Positions 7,406 through 15,321 of a stretch of DNA of 25,156 nucleotides are shown one piece after another (the first letter of the stretch is position 1; each line of letters starts with the position of its first letter). The notes under the pieces are model-generated. The model saw nothing but the letters and a program-made list of their open reading frames with translations. It was not told the origin of the DNA and did not search any database. Made by a program: the position numbers and the translations under genes. Source of the DNA: an uncultured Psychrobacillus sp. (lineage in GTDB: Bacteria; Bacillota; Bacilli; Bacillales_A; Planococcaceae); NCBI GenBank assembly GCA_934234185.1, contig CAKQHO010000043.1, positions 1 through 25,156 on the forward strand. Reading direction: 5' to 3'.

Positions 7406-7719
7406 ATGAATAAATTTAGCCTACTTAATAAGTTTATCGTTCAAGAAGAAAAAAAGAAGAAATGGTTAATATTCTATTAGAAGCAGCTGAATCAATGGAA
7501 ACTTTAGATGAATGTGAAATATATGTTGTGAATATTACCGATAATGAACCAAATTCAGTTTACGTTTATGAAGTTTGGACTAATGAAAGTTCCCATCAAG
7601 CCTCTCTAAGTCTTGAGGTTACTCAAAAATTAGTCAGCCAAGCAAAACCCATTATTACTGGTATGGAAAGAATTAGCACGCTAAAAACAAAAGGTGTAAA
7701 AGGTGTAGCTAAAGCATAA
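7406..7719 (+). pseudogene. ABM-domain monooxygenase, frameshifted in a poly-A run
   Basis: Small protein of the antibiotic biosynthesis monooxygenase (ABM, putative quinol monooxygenase) fold. ATG at 7406 has AAGGAGA five bases upstream and reads MNKFSLLNKFIVQEE. The frame then runs into a stop shortly after the A-run at 7449-7455. The continuation, starting VNILLEAAESM and ending near 7719, is one frame back. Adding one A to the run of seven would give one 104-residue protein with the family pattern: ILLEAA, then CEIYVVN, VYEVW, SHQASLSLEVTQKLV and ERISTL. So the gene is a one-base deletion mutant, a sequencing error, or is rescued by slippage. An internal ATG at 7462 has no good ribosome binding site and would lose the first beta strand. 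Confidence 0.75.
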
Positions 7720-7774
7720 AGTCTAGACTGTTAAAATAAACCTAAATAACGTTCTCAAAGTTTGGGGATAGTTT

Positions 7775-7819
7775 AAAAAGACACGAACGTTGATTTAACA
7801 GTGTTTCGTGTCTTTTTTT
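7775..7819 (+). terminator. Terminator after the ABM gene
   Basis: AAAGACACGAA (7778-7788) pairs with TTCGTGTCTTT (7804-7814) and is followed by further T to 7819. It is about 60 bases after the ABM stop, in the convergent gap before csbA. Confidence 0.9.
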
Positions 7820-7875
7820 GTGAACATTTTCAAAAAATAACAATTAAATTTAACTGGTTCACCAACCATCTTTTC

Positions 7876-7906
7876 AAAAAAAGAACTGCCCTTAATAGGA
7901 CAGTTC
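7876..7906 (-). terminator. Terminator after csbA
   Basis: GAACTG (7883-7888) pairs with CAGTTC (7901-7906), with further CC/GG pairing inward. The minus-strand transcript then runs into seven U (complement of 7876-7882). It closes the ctpB-minJ-csbA transcript. Confidence 0.85.
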
Positions 7907-7918
7907 ATGAGTTTTAGA

Positions 7919-8170
7919 TTATGAATCAGATTTTTTTCCTCTATTTGTCATTTGAGTAGCATACCAGAATCCTGCCGTTAACGAAGCTGCATCAATGATA
8001 TAAATCCACCAGCGATGTGTATATCCTGCATAAACAGAAGCTGCAAACAATGCTACGGTTAAGACAAGCGCTACATAATGATTAAAGGTAATCCTAGTAA
8101 AGAGGACTACTAAAAGAGCTGGTGCGAAAATAGCCAAAATAAGCTGTGTTGTTAATGATAAAGTTTCCAT
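7919..8170 (-). CDS. csbA: CsbA family small membrane protein
   Basis: An 83-residue protein with three predicted membrane helices. The pattern APALLVVLFTRITFNHYVALVLTVALF is followed by WWIYIIDAASLTAGFWYA, and it resembles B. subtilis CsbA, a general-stress membrane protein of unknown function. I chose ATG at 8170, because AGGAG lies five bases upstream and overlaps the minJ stop region; a GTG two codons earlier is less well placed. In B. subtilis csbA also lies near minJ and is followed by uvrB and uvrA. Here a terminator and unrelated genes follow instead. Confidence 0.8.
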   Translation of the reverse strand: METLSLTTQLILAIFAPALLVVLFTRITFNHYVALVLTVALFAASVYAGYTHRWWIYIIDAASLTAGFWYATQMTNRGKKSDS

Positions 8171-8178
8171 AGCCACTC

Positions 8179-9345
8179 CTACCTTACTAATATCAAACCA
8201 AGTCGATAATGGTCATGCCTAAAGAGAATATGCTGGCGAAGTCGAAGCTCTCCGTTTATATCTAACACTTCCAGCCTACAATGAGCAGCATTGATTTGTA
8301 CTGCCTCATAAAGCTCTTGTTCGTTGACTACCTTCTGTCCATTTACTTTAACAATTCTTTCCCCAACTTTTAGACCCATTTTCTCAGCGGGAGAATCGGA
8401 GAGAACACCAGCAATCATTACACCATCTGGTTGTGGGGCAACGGCAAAGGTTCCACTATGCTCATTTTTACTAGCAACTACTGCCATCACTATTCTAATT
8501 ATTAGACCAACAATAATCGTAATGACCCCGAGCATTGGGTAAAGATAGCCAAATGCTGCTAGTACAGTCACTCCAATACCTAACTGCCAAATAGCCTTCC
8601 CGTATCTTGGAAAAAACTCCACTGCCAAGGATTTTCTGCTTTTCTGCTGAAAACCTATAACGAATGGAAATAACACAAGCGAAAACATACTTTCTCCAAT
8701 TGGAAATTGTGGCCAATAAGGTAAATATGTATGTATTACATCCCCTGGAATTACCACAAATATCGGTAAAATCCACAGCCTTTTTGCTACATATTCCATT
8801 GCCTCAATACCACGAGCTGTTTTCACAAGTCTAGGTGAGGCATTTCTTGCTGCAAAGCGTTGTATAAGAATTCCCTCAGCTATCAATAGCAAGCCTGCAA
8901 GCAATGCAAACGGCACAATGGGTTCCTCCAGGAAACCTTGTCCTGATATATCCATATTTAAAAATGTAAATGAAATAGTAAAATAATCCAGTATAATCAT
9001 TGTACCAATCGCTAATGCAAACGCATAGATTGGTGAGCCTAGCTGATAAACGAAAAGAAGTATAAACAGAATCATACATCCACTTAATAGTAATAACCAT
9101 TCTGTAGGAACAACTAGTCCTACCAATAAACTAATAGCTGATAGAATAATAGCTAACAGATAGCCTTCGAACAGCCTTTTGGCCTCCGTTCCTCCCCACA
9201 GCACTCTCGCTCTAAACTGTCTTCTTTCCCGCTTTACCCGGAAGTATCCGATTAATACGGAGAATAGAAGCGTTACATATAAAGCAGGATGAAGAAAAAA
9301 TCGACCGATTCCTCTCACTAATTCTATCAATATATCCTGAACCAT
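8179..9345 (-). CDS. minJ: MinJ-like PDZ membrane protein (division-site placement)
   Basis: A 388-residue protein with about eight hydrophobic segments in its first 290 residues and a C-terminal PDZ domain (about 305-375, with GVMIAGVLSDSPAEKMGLK and ERIVKVNGQKV). B. subtilis MinJ has this layout and links DivIVA to MinD, keeping the division inhibitor at the poles and new septa. The ATG at 9345 has GAGGAGG six bases upstream; a TTG two codons earlier directly abuts the Shine-Dalgarno and is unlikely. It is downstream of ctpB and eight bases before csbA, as expected for the B. subtilis minJ locus. The PDZ ligand is not evident from sequence. Confidence 0.87.
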   Translation of the reverse strand: MVQDILIELVRGIGRFFLHPALYVTLLFSVLIGYFRVKRERRQFRARVLWGGTEAKRLFEGYLLAIILSAISLLVGLVVPTEWLLLLSGCMILFILLFVYQLGSPIYAFALAIGTMIILDYFTISFTFLNMDISGQGFLEEPIVPFALLAGLLLIAEGILIQRFAARNASPRLVKTARGIEAMEYVAKRLWILPIFVVIPGDVIHTYLPYWPQFPIGESMFSLVLFPFVIGFQQKSRKSLAVEFFPRYGKAIWQLGIGVTVLAAFGYLYPMLGVITIIVGLIIRIVMAVVASKNEHSGTFAVAPQPDGVMIAGVLSDSPAEKMGLKVGERIVKVNGQKVVNEQELYEAVQINAAHCRLEVLDINGELRLRQHILFRHDHYRLGLILVR

Positions 9346-9424
9346 ACGCAACCTCCTCGCTTGTTACCTTCTTGTTCTTCCTATTGTATCAAACGAGAAG
9401 ACTTTACGTATAGAATATTTGAGC

Positions 9425-10843
9425 CTATTTGTTTAAAGTATGAATTAAATAGCTAATTCCCATCTGAAGCTGTTGATCATTTTCTTTTCTAGCCTTGTAT
9501 TCTGTTATAGATTTCGTAAGCGATTGAAATAATGCTTCATCTGCTCCAGTAGTTACCGCAATCTTGCTATCTTCCCTATATTCTTTGATTGCCTCACCAG
9601 TATCTTCATCAAAGAATCCGTCTTGACGGGAAATATTATATCCTAAAGCCCCTAGAACCTCTTGGATATATTTTATTTCCTCCCCATAATCACCCTCATG
9701 GAACTCTCCGTGGTAATACTTAATATCCATGAGAAATAATTCATCTTGCTCTACCTTTAAATCCGCTTCAATTCCTTTGTGGTGGATCCAGGTTTGTTTA
9801 GGAGTAAGCCATTTATGTGTAGAAATTTTAAGCTTTCCACCGTTTGATAAAGGATGTGTCTCTTGTACAGTTCCTTTTCCAAAGCTTGTTTCTCCAATAA
9901 TCATCGCACGCTTATTATCTTTTAATGCACCGGACAGCACCTCGCTTGCCGATGCACTTCCTCCGTTCTGAAGTAAAGCAACTGGTAGCTTATTTAAATA
10001 GGGTTCCGAATTATTAGTCGTGTTCAACATTTCCAACACACCCTTAGCATTTTCCATATAGGCAAATGTCGTCCCTTGATTAAGTAAAGTTCCTATAATA
10101 GAAGAAACGCTAAATAAATATCCTCCCGGATTACCTCGAACATCGACTACCAGTGCATCCACACCACGCTCTATTAAAGACTTAGTTTGCTTTTCCCATT
10201 CCTCTCCAGTTTTTTCACCGAAAATAGAAATAGTTACAACACCAATAGAACGATCGTCGACCTCTAACACCTCGCTAGAAACTGTATGCATGGCGATGAC
10301 TTCTCTTTTCATATGTAACTCAACATGTCGGTTCTCACTTGCTCTATAGACAGTCATTTTTACAGTTGTTCCTTTTTCTCCACTTAAGAGCTGAACTAAC
10401 TCAGACATAGACCTAGTACTTAACCTTTCGCCATCTACTCTTACAATCTCATCCTGTGGCTTTAGACCAGCTCGGTACGCAGGAGAATCTTTGATAGGAG
10501 CTACTACGATAAACTTCCCACCTGACTGCATAATTTCTACTCCAATGCCTACTCTCTCCTCTGCCAGCGTAGCCTCCTGTGCCTTTGCTTCTTGCTCTGT
10601 CAAATAAGTGCTGTGTGGATCCTCTAACGCCTCTGCCATTCCACGGATGGCGCCCTCCACTAAGAGCTTATCGTTTTTTGAAAACACTGCCTCTTTCTTA
10701 ATTAAATCAAATGCCTCATCAATCACTTGACTCGAACTGACGGTTTCTTGTCCACTTTTTGATGATTTTCCAAGCCACATATACCCAAGACCAAGCACCA
10801 CAATAACTAAAGTAACATATAAAAAAATTCGACTTTTGTGCAA
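9425..10843 (-). CDS. ctpB: S41 family carboxyl-terminal processing protease CtpB
   Basis: Secreted, membrane-anchored serine protease with a Ser-Lys pair. Order of parts: N-terminal membrane segment (residues about 6-24), N-terminal dimer region, PDZ domain (about 95-165, with GVGIEIMQSGGKFIV and AGLKPQDEIVRVDG), S41 core, then a peptidoglycan-binding-type C-terminal domain (YGEEIKYIQEVLGALGYN). Numbering from TTG, the catalytic residues are Ser298 in GGSASASE, Lys323 in FGKGT and Gln327, with the same spacing as B. subtilis CtpB. I chose TTG at 10843, six bases after AGGAGG; a GTG 21 bases upstream (10864) has no ribosome binding site. In B. subtilis CtpB cleaves the sporulation regulator SpoIVFA. 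That role here is inferred from the family. Confidence 0.92.
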   Translation of the reverse strand: MHKSRIFLYVTLVIVVLGLGYMWLGKSSKSGQETVSSSQVIDEAFDLIKKEAVFSKNDKLLVEGAIRGMAEALEDPHSTYLTEQEAKAQEATLAEERVGIGVEIMQSGGKFIVVAPIKDSPAYRAGLKPQDEIVRVDGERLSTRSMSELVQLLSGEKGTTVKMTVYRASENRHVELHMKREVIAMHTVSSEVLEVDDRSIGVVTISIFGEKTGEEWEKQTKSLIERGVDALVVDVRGNPGGYLFSVSSIIGTLLNQGTTFAYMENAKGVLEMLNTTNNSEPYLNKLPVALLQNGGSASASEVLSGALKDNKRAMIIGETSFGKGTVQETHPLSNGGKLKISTHKWLTPKQTWIHHKGIEADLKVEQDELFLMDIKYYHGEFHEGDYGEEIKYIQEVLGALGYNISRQDGFFDEDTGEAIKEYREDSKIAVTTGADEALFQSLTKSITEYKARKENDQQLQMGISYLIHTLNK

Positions 10844-10914
10844 GTTCACCCTCCTATTTTCCACTAATATATGTGTGAAGAAGAAAGTTTAATACTTGCC
10901 CAAAAATCGAATTG

Positions 10915-11496
10915 TTAATTTAGGTTGTTTATATAGTCAATCATCATCTGCTCGTCCATCGGACCAACAATTTTATTTTGTATGGTGCCATTTGTATCAA
11001 TAATATAGCTTGTAGGAATTGTTATGGCCTGATAAAGAGTGCCCACCTCTCCATCCTCATCTAATGGAATTGGAAAACTAAGCGCATAATCATTCACAAA
11101 TGCTTCTACTTTATCTAAGCCAACATCATCGCTAGTTAAGTTTACTGCTAAAATTTCCACATTACTATCAGAGGCTATATCTTCATAGTAGTTTTGCATA
11201 TGTGGCATCTCTGCTTTACAAGGTGGACACCAGGTAGCCCAGAAATTTAAAATCACATTTTTCCCTTGATATTCCGAAAGAGTTACTTCCTCTCCTGTTA
11301 AGGTGGTGAGAGTAAAATTAGGCGCCTGATCTCCTTTTCCAAGCCCTTCATTCGCAGGGTTGGTAGCTAAATCTGTCCCCATTTGTTCCCCCTCAAAAGG
11401 ATCCGCCTGCTCATCAATATTATCTTTTACATAGGTAATGGTAGCAATAGCCACAAGTACACCGATCAATAATAGTCCAATTATTTTTTTCTTCAC
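10915..11496 (-). CDS. TlpA/ResA-type thiol-disulfide oxidoreductase
   Basis: Membrane-tethered thioredoxin-fold protein of 193 residues. An N-terminal hydrophobic segment (residues 5-22) is followed by a linker and the TlpA-like domain (about 55-190). The redox motif is FWATWCPPCKAEMP (Cys90 and Cys93), and the cis-proline is Pro161 in ITIPTSYII. Family members reduce or exchange disulfides outside the membrane, for example apocytochrome c cysteines (ResA). The start is GTG at 11496 with GGAGG seven bases upstream. A terminator separates it from the preceding M23 gene, and ctpB begins 71 bases after it. The substrate is unknown; the c-type cytochrome encoded at 14923-15270 is one candidate, but this is only proximity. 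Confidence 0.88.
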   Translation of the reverse strand: MKKKIIGLLLIGVLVAIATITYVKDNIDEQADPFEGEQMGTDLATNPANEGLGKGDQAPNFTLTTLTGEEVTLSEYQGKNVILNFWATWCPPCKAEMPHMQNYYEDIASDSNVEILAVNLTSDDVGLDKVEAFVNDYALSFPIPLDEDGEVGTLYQAITIPTSYIIDTNGTIQNKIVGPMDEQMMIDYINNLN

Positions 11497-11653
11497 AATA
11501 AACCTCCGCCATACTTTCTATTAAATCTATTATATGCATAAGTAATAGAAGAATTCTATCCCCATAGTTTATCTTATCTACAATTGTACATAAGAATGAC
11601 ATATTCCGTACAAAATCATGAATTAGGTTGAATGGAGTAAAAAGGACTTTCTT

Positions 11654-11688
11654 ATAAAAATAAGACATCCCCTTAACGGAGATGCCTT
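11654..11688 (-). terminator. Terminator after the M23 peptidase gene
   Basis: In the minus-strand RNA, AAGGCAUCUCC pairs with GGGGAUGUCUU around a GUUAA loop, with G-U pairs, followed by AUUUUU. It ends the ftsEX-M23 transcript before the TlpA gene. Confidence 0.85.
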
Positions 11689-11691
11689 GAA

Positions 11692-12999
11692 TTATAGAGA
11701 TACATATCTTAATGGATTAACAGAGTTCTGGGACATACCTTCCCAATAACCTAGGTGAATTTCAAAGTGAAGGTGGGGACCAGTTGAATTACCGGTATTT
11801 CCAATAGCTCCTATATGTTCACCCTTCGATACAACCTGTCCCACTGAAACATTTATTCGGCTTAAGTGAGCATATAGAGAAGTAAAGGTTTGCCCATCAA
11901 TCGAATGAGTTACCATTATTACATTACCATAAGTACTTAACGGAGATGCATATGTAACAACACCATCAGCTGCGGAAACCACTGGAGTACCAATACTATT
12001 TGCAAAGTCTACGCCATAATGCATTTTTCCTTTACCGTAAATAGGATGCATTCTATATCCATAACCAGAGGTAAAGGTACCTGAAGCAGGCTTCGTCCAG
12101 TTTCCTGGAGATACATTTGGAATAGAGGAAGAAGATCCACTTGCTGCCTGCTGACGTTTTCTCTCTTCAGCTTCTCTGCGCTTTTTCTCTTCAGCTGCTT
12201 TTCTAGCAACCTCTGCCAAACGTTTTTGTTCAGCTACAATTTTATCTTGAACATCTTTACTTAAGTTCAGGATTTCCTCATATTCAGTTTCCATGCTAGC
12301 TTTTTCTTTTAATAGCTTTGCCTGCTCTGCCTCTAGCTGGTCAACTAATTCTCCTTTGGAAGCCTTTTGACTATCTAGGGAGCCTTTTAGCTTTACTAGC
12401 TTTTCTTTATTTTCTTCTTGTTCTTTTCGCTTTTCTTCCAGACTTGCTTGCTGTTCCTCAAGCTCCTCTTTATCGTCTGCTTGTTCTTTTAAAATTTTTC
12501 TATCTGCATCCATTAACGTATTAACAGCAGAGAAGCGATCAATAAAATCGATAAAGCTATTAGCACCCAGTAAAACATCTAAATAACTAACAGATCCACC
12601 GCTCACTTGTACAGCACGAATACGTTCTTGCAGCAGCTCATCACGCTCTTCTATTTTTCTTTCAAGCTCTTCTATAGAAGCCTTAAGCTTTACTATTTCA
12701 TCTGTTGTTTGTTTAATTTCCTCTAGCGACTTTTTAATCTTATTTTCTGTTTCTACAATCTCATTATCTAATTTTTGAATTTGAGCCATGATTTTATCGA
12801 TCTTTGACTCATTTACATCAATCTTTTCCTTGGTTTGCTTTATATTAGAATCCAAGTTGCTTTTCTTTTGTTCAAGGTTTTTATGTTCTTTCTTTAAATC
12901 ATTTAGTGAGTTAGCTAGGGCACTTGGACCTGCAAATAAAAGTGCACCTGATGTTGCTATTGCCATTATGCGCAACATCCATTTCGACTGTCTTTTCAA
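11692..12999 (-). CDS. Secreted coiled-coil M23 peptidoglycan endopeptidase, probable FtsEX partner
   Basis: A 435-residue secreted murein hydrolase. A signal peptide (about 1-30, ending SALANS) is followed by two long coiled coils rich in Glu, Lys and Gln (about 31-130 and 165-285), a short Ser-rich linker, and a C-terminal M23 (LytM) domain (about 300-430). All zinc and catalytic elements are present: HYGVD (His327, Asp331), YAHLS (His378) and PHLHFE (His409, His411), so it should be enzymatically active. Layout and position 27 bases after ftsX resemble EnvC and PcsB, coiled-coil hydrolases or activators driven by FtsEX. B. subtilis instead uses distant CwlO, which has an NlpC/P60 domain. 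The start is TTG at 12999 with AAAGGAG nine bases upstream. FtsEX control is inferred from context and architecture. Confidence 0.88.
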   Translation of the reverse strand: MKRQSKWMLRIMAIATSGALLFAGPSALANSLNDLKKEHKNLEQKKSNLDSNIKQTKEKIDVNESKIDKIMAQIQKLDNEIVETENKIKKSLEEIKQTTDEIVKLKASIEELERKIEERDELLQERIRAVQVSGGSVSYLDVLLGANSFIDFIDRFSAVNTLMDADRKILKEQADDKEELEEQQASLEEKRKEQEENKEKLVKLKGSLDSQKASKGELVDQLEAEQAKLLKEKASMETEYEEILNLSKDVQDKIVAEQKRLAEVARKAAEEKKRREAEERKRQQAASGSSSSIPNVSPGNWTKPASGTFTSGYGYRMHPIYGKGKMHYGVDFANSIGTPVVSAADGVVTYASPLSTYGNVIMVTHSIDGQTFTSLYAHLSRINVSVGQVVSKGEHIGAIGNTGNSTGPHLHFEIHLGYWEGMSQNSVNPLRYVSL

Positions 13000-13026
13000 A
13001 TCTCCTTGCTCCTTTCAGACTACCTG

Positions 13027-13914
13027 CTATACTCTTAAGAATTTTCTAACGGACATAAAGCTACCCCAAACTCCAATTAAAACACCCATCAGTAAAATTA
13101 AGCCGTTTACTTGATAGATAAATGGGGAAAACTCTAGTAGACTAAATAAATTTCCAGAGGCTAGTTTCGGCTGTACTGCATTATAAAGATTGTAATAAAG
13201 CACTGTTACTAGAGTAATAGGGATAATAGCTCCTAAAATACCTAGCCACATTCCTTCTAGAATAAATGGAATTCTGATAAACCAGTTCGTTGCACCAACG
13301 AGTTTCATAATTTCTATATCTCTTCTTCTTGCAACAATCGTTATTTTAATCGTATTAGAAATTAGGAACATCGCTGTAAATAAAAGCGCTAAAATTAATA
13401 CTAGCCCTACGTTTCTACTAGTATTTAAAAAGGAAAAGAGTGTTTCAATTTTTCCTTCTCCATACTTCACTTCGTAAATGTTATCTAAGCTGTCAATTTT
13501 CATTGCCACTTGTTCAGTTTCTTGGGGATTCTCCGCTTTCACCGTATATACATTACGTAGAGGATTATTCTGTTCAAATAATCGAAGATCATCACCGAAG
13601 TCTAATACAAGTTTGTTTAATTCATCCTCTTTAGTAGAGTAGTTTACCTCTGCCACACCGGGGATACCTTTTATTTCATCCTCTAGTGCTGCAGTTGCTT
13701 CCTCATCCGCGGTTAGTTCGACATATACCTTTATTTCTACATCACGCTCTAAATCATCTGCTACCTTGTTCAGGTTCATCATGATTAACACGAATACTCC
13801 CACTAACAGAAGGGTAACAGTTACAGCACTTACCGAAGCAAAGGTCATCCATCCATTTCGACTAATACTCTTTATGCTATCTCTTAGATGTCTTCCTGCT
13901 GTTCTAGCCTTCAT
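13027..13914 (-). CDS. ftsX: Cell division ABC-type membrane protein FtsX
   Basis: Membrane half of FtsEX, which couples ATP hydrolysis in the cytoplasm to peptidoglycan hydrolysis outside. Length is 295 residues with four membrane helices (about 24-46, 169-192, 215-241 and 268-290). A large extracellular loop (about 50-165) would contact the coiled-coil hydrolase. RRRDIEIMKLVGATNWFIRIPFILEGMWLG is the conserved cytoplasmic loop and third helix. The ATG at 13914 is inside the end of ftsE (11-base overlap) with GGAGGAG nine bases upstream, so synthesis is coupled. In B. subtilis FtsEX also promotes spore entry and cell elongation. Confidence 0.95.
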   Translation of the reverse strand: MKARTAGRHLRDSIKSISRNGWMTFASVSAVTVTLLLVGVFVLIMMNLNKVADDLERDVEIKVYVELTADEEATAALEDEIKGIPGVAEVNYSTKEDELNKLVLDFGDDLRLFEQNNPLRNVYTVKAENPQETEQVAMKIDSLDNIYEVKYGEGKIETLFSFLNTSRNVGLVLILALLFTAMFLISNTIKITIVARRRDIEIMKLVGATNWFIRIPFILEGMWLGILGAIIPITLVTVLYYNLYNAVQPKLASGNLFSLLEFSPFIYQVNGLILLMGVLIGVWGSFMSVRKFLRV

Positions 13915-14590
13915 ATCCGTATTCTCCTCCGTACTCGTCTCGAGTGATTATTCCACCCTCGACTACAATAACACGGTGTCGAATTGCATTTACAATTTCT
14001 CTATTATGTGTCGCCATAACAATCGTAGTCCCGCGGGCATTAATTTCTTCAAAAATATTCATAATTTCCCAGGAAGTTTCTGGATCAAGATTTCCGGTAG
14101 GCTCATCTGCTATCACCAGTTTAGGAGTGTTTACTATAGAGCGAGCTATTGAAACCCGTTGCTGTTCTCCTCCAGATAGCTCTGTTGGAAACATTCTTGC
14201 TTTATGCTTTAAGCCAACTAACTCTAATACTTCCATTACACGCTTTCTAATAATCTTTGGTGATTCTTCAATCACCTCTAAAGCGAAAGCCACATTTTCA
14301 TATACATTCAAACGGGGTAGTAATTTAAAGTCCTGAAATACTACGCCTATTTGTCTTCTTAAGTAAGGTACCTTTTTATTTTTTAAAGTAGCTAAGTCGA
14401 TTCCGTTAATTGTTATCTTTCCAGAAGTCGGTTTTTCTTCGCGATACATCATTTTGATGAAAGTTGATTTACCTGCACCGCTCGGACCTACTACATAGAC
14501 AAAATCACCTTGTTTAATTTTTATGTCTATTCCATTTGCTGCAACAATTCCATTTGGATACTTCTTGTAGACATTTTCCATTTCAATCAT
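13904..14590 (-). CDS. ftsE: Cell division ATP-binding protein FtsE
   Basis: ATPase of FtsEX, 228 residues. Walker A is GPSGAGKST (35-43), signature LSGGEQQR (138-145), Walker B LVIADE (158-163), and the family features FKMMYREEKPTSG-like and FQDFKLLPRLNVYENVAFALEV are clear. The ATG at 14590 is preceded by AAGGTGAT; the second in-frame ATG at codon 4 is possible, but the family begins MIEM. It is the first gene of an ftsE-ftsX-M23 operon with a plausible extended -10 promoter upstream. Confidence 0.95.
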   Translation of the reverse strand: MIEMENVYKKYPNGIVAANGIDIKIKQGDFVYVVGPSGAGKSTFIKMMYREEKPTSGKITINGIDLATLKNKKVPYLRRQIGVVFQDFKLLPRLNVYENVAFALEVIEESPKIIRKRVMEVLELVGLKHKARMFPTELSGGEQQRVSIARSIVNTPKLVIADEPTGNLDPETSWEIMNIFEEINARGTTIVMATHNREIVNAIRHRVIVVEGGIITRDEYGGEYGYEG

Positions 14591-14638
14591 TTATATATCA
14601 CCTTATTACTTTCTTCTTTGATAAAATACAACATGCCT

Positions 14639-14644
14639 ATTATA
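14639..14644 (-). promoter_or_regulatory. Extended -10 promoter for ftsEX
   Basis: On the minus strand TG-T-TATAAT occurs about 50 bases before the ftsE start, a full consensus -10 with the extended TG. No good -35 is seen, which is common for extended -10 promoters. Confidence 0.5.
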
Positions 14645-14878
14645 ACATTAGACTCGTCTCTTTTTGTTACAGTAAGATTTCATTTTATAGGTAAATATAG
14701 TCACTTTACATAAGATTATGTCGACTTTTTTAACCAATTCGTTTATTCGACAGACATACAAATGGACCATTTTAGTAAATTCTACATTAGTTATCCAAAC
14801 TCCTTCCCGTTCGGCAAATAATTTCTTTTGAAGAACAATAATGACCTTGAGAAGAGAATATTTCTTGCCTATTAAAGT

Positions 14879-14912
14879 AAAAAAAATCAGCTACCCTTTA
14901 TGGGTAACTGAT
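14879..14912 (-). terminator. Terminator after cccB
   Basis: In the minus-strand RNA, AUCAGUUACCC pairs with GGGUAGCUGAU around an AUAAA loop and is followed by a U-run (complement of 14879-14886). It is 11 bases after the cccB stop. Confidence 0.9.
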
Positions 14913-14922
14913 CCTTCTCTAA

Positions 14923-15270
14923 TTATTTCTTTTCTGCTAGCCAAGCTGCAACAGCCTCAGCGTCTCCACCTTTAATGATTCCGGGAGGCATAGCACCCTT
15001 ACCATTTAAGATAATTTCTAAAATCTCTTCCTCGGAATATCGGGAGCCTACATCATTTAATGCAGGGAAGTTTCCTTGCCCCTCTAGATTATTCCCATGA
15101 CAAGTAATACATTTTTGTTGTGTAATTTTTTCTGGATCTGCAGAAGCAGTTTCAGTCCCTGAATTGGAACCAGAATTAGAAGAATCTTTTGATGCTTCAT
15201 CATCTCCACCGCCACAAGCAGTAAGAACTAATCCAGCGCTAAATAAAACAGCTAATAATTTTTTATTCAT
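14923..15270 (-). CDS. cccB: Lipoprotein cytochrome c-551
   Basis: Small membrane-anchored c-type cytochrome of 115 residues, an electron carrier on the outer membrane face. The lipobox is LTAC (Cys19), followed by an Asp/Ser/Gly-rich linker. Haem attachment is CITCH (Cys54, Cys57, His58), and the likely axial Met is Met94 in KGAMPPG. The ATG at 15270 has TAGGAGG upstream. It lies between the YitT gene and ftsE, the same place as cccB in B. subtilis. It has its own -10 inside the end of the yitT gene and its own terminator, so it is probably monocistronic. Confidence 0.93.
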   Translation of the reverse strand: MNKKLLAVLFSAGLVLTACGGGDDEASKDSSNSGSNSGTETASADPEKITQQKCITCHGNNLEGQGNFPALNDVGSRYSEEEILEIILNGKGAMPPGIIKGGDAEAVAAWLAEKK

Positions 15271-15309
15271 AAAATGCGACCTCCTAAAAAAGATTGGAAT
15301 TATTCTCTT

Positions 15310-15315
15310 ATTATA
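15310..15315 (-). promoter_or_regulatory. Extended -10 promoter for cccB
   Basis: TG-G-TATAAT on the minus strand, about 40 bases before the cccB start, straddling the end of the yitT-family gene region. The -35 region is poor (TTTCAA at 17 bases), as accepted for extended -10 promoters. Confidence 0.5.
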
Positions 15316-15321
15316 CCAAGT

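Larger units (their letters stand above)
14591..14922. other. Intergenic stretch between cccB and ftsE
   Basis: About 330 bases without a gene. It holds the cccB terminator at its left end and the ftsE -10 near its right end. Nothing else convincing was seen: no frame with a ribosome binding site, and no repeat. Confidence 0.5.

Noticed and set aside
13766..14336. Plus-strand frames antisense to ftsE and ftsX
   Set aside because: They are shadows: low complexity, no ribosome binding site, and the minus-strand genes are unambiguous.
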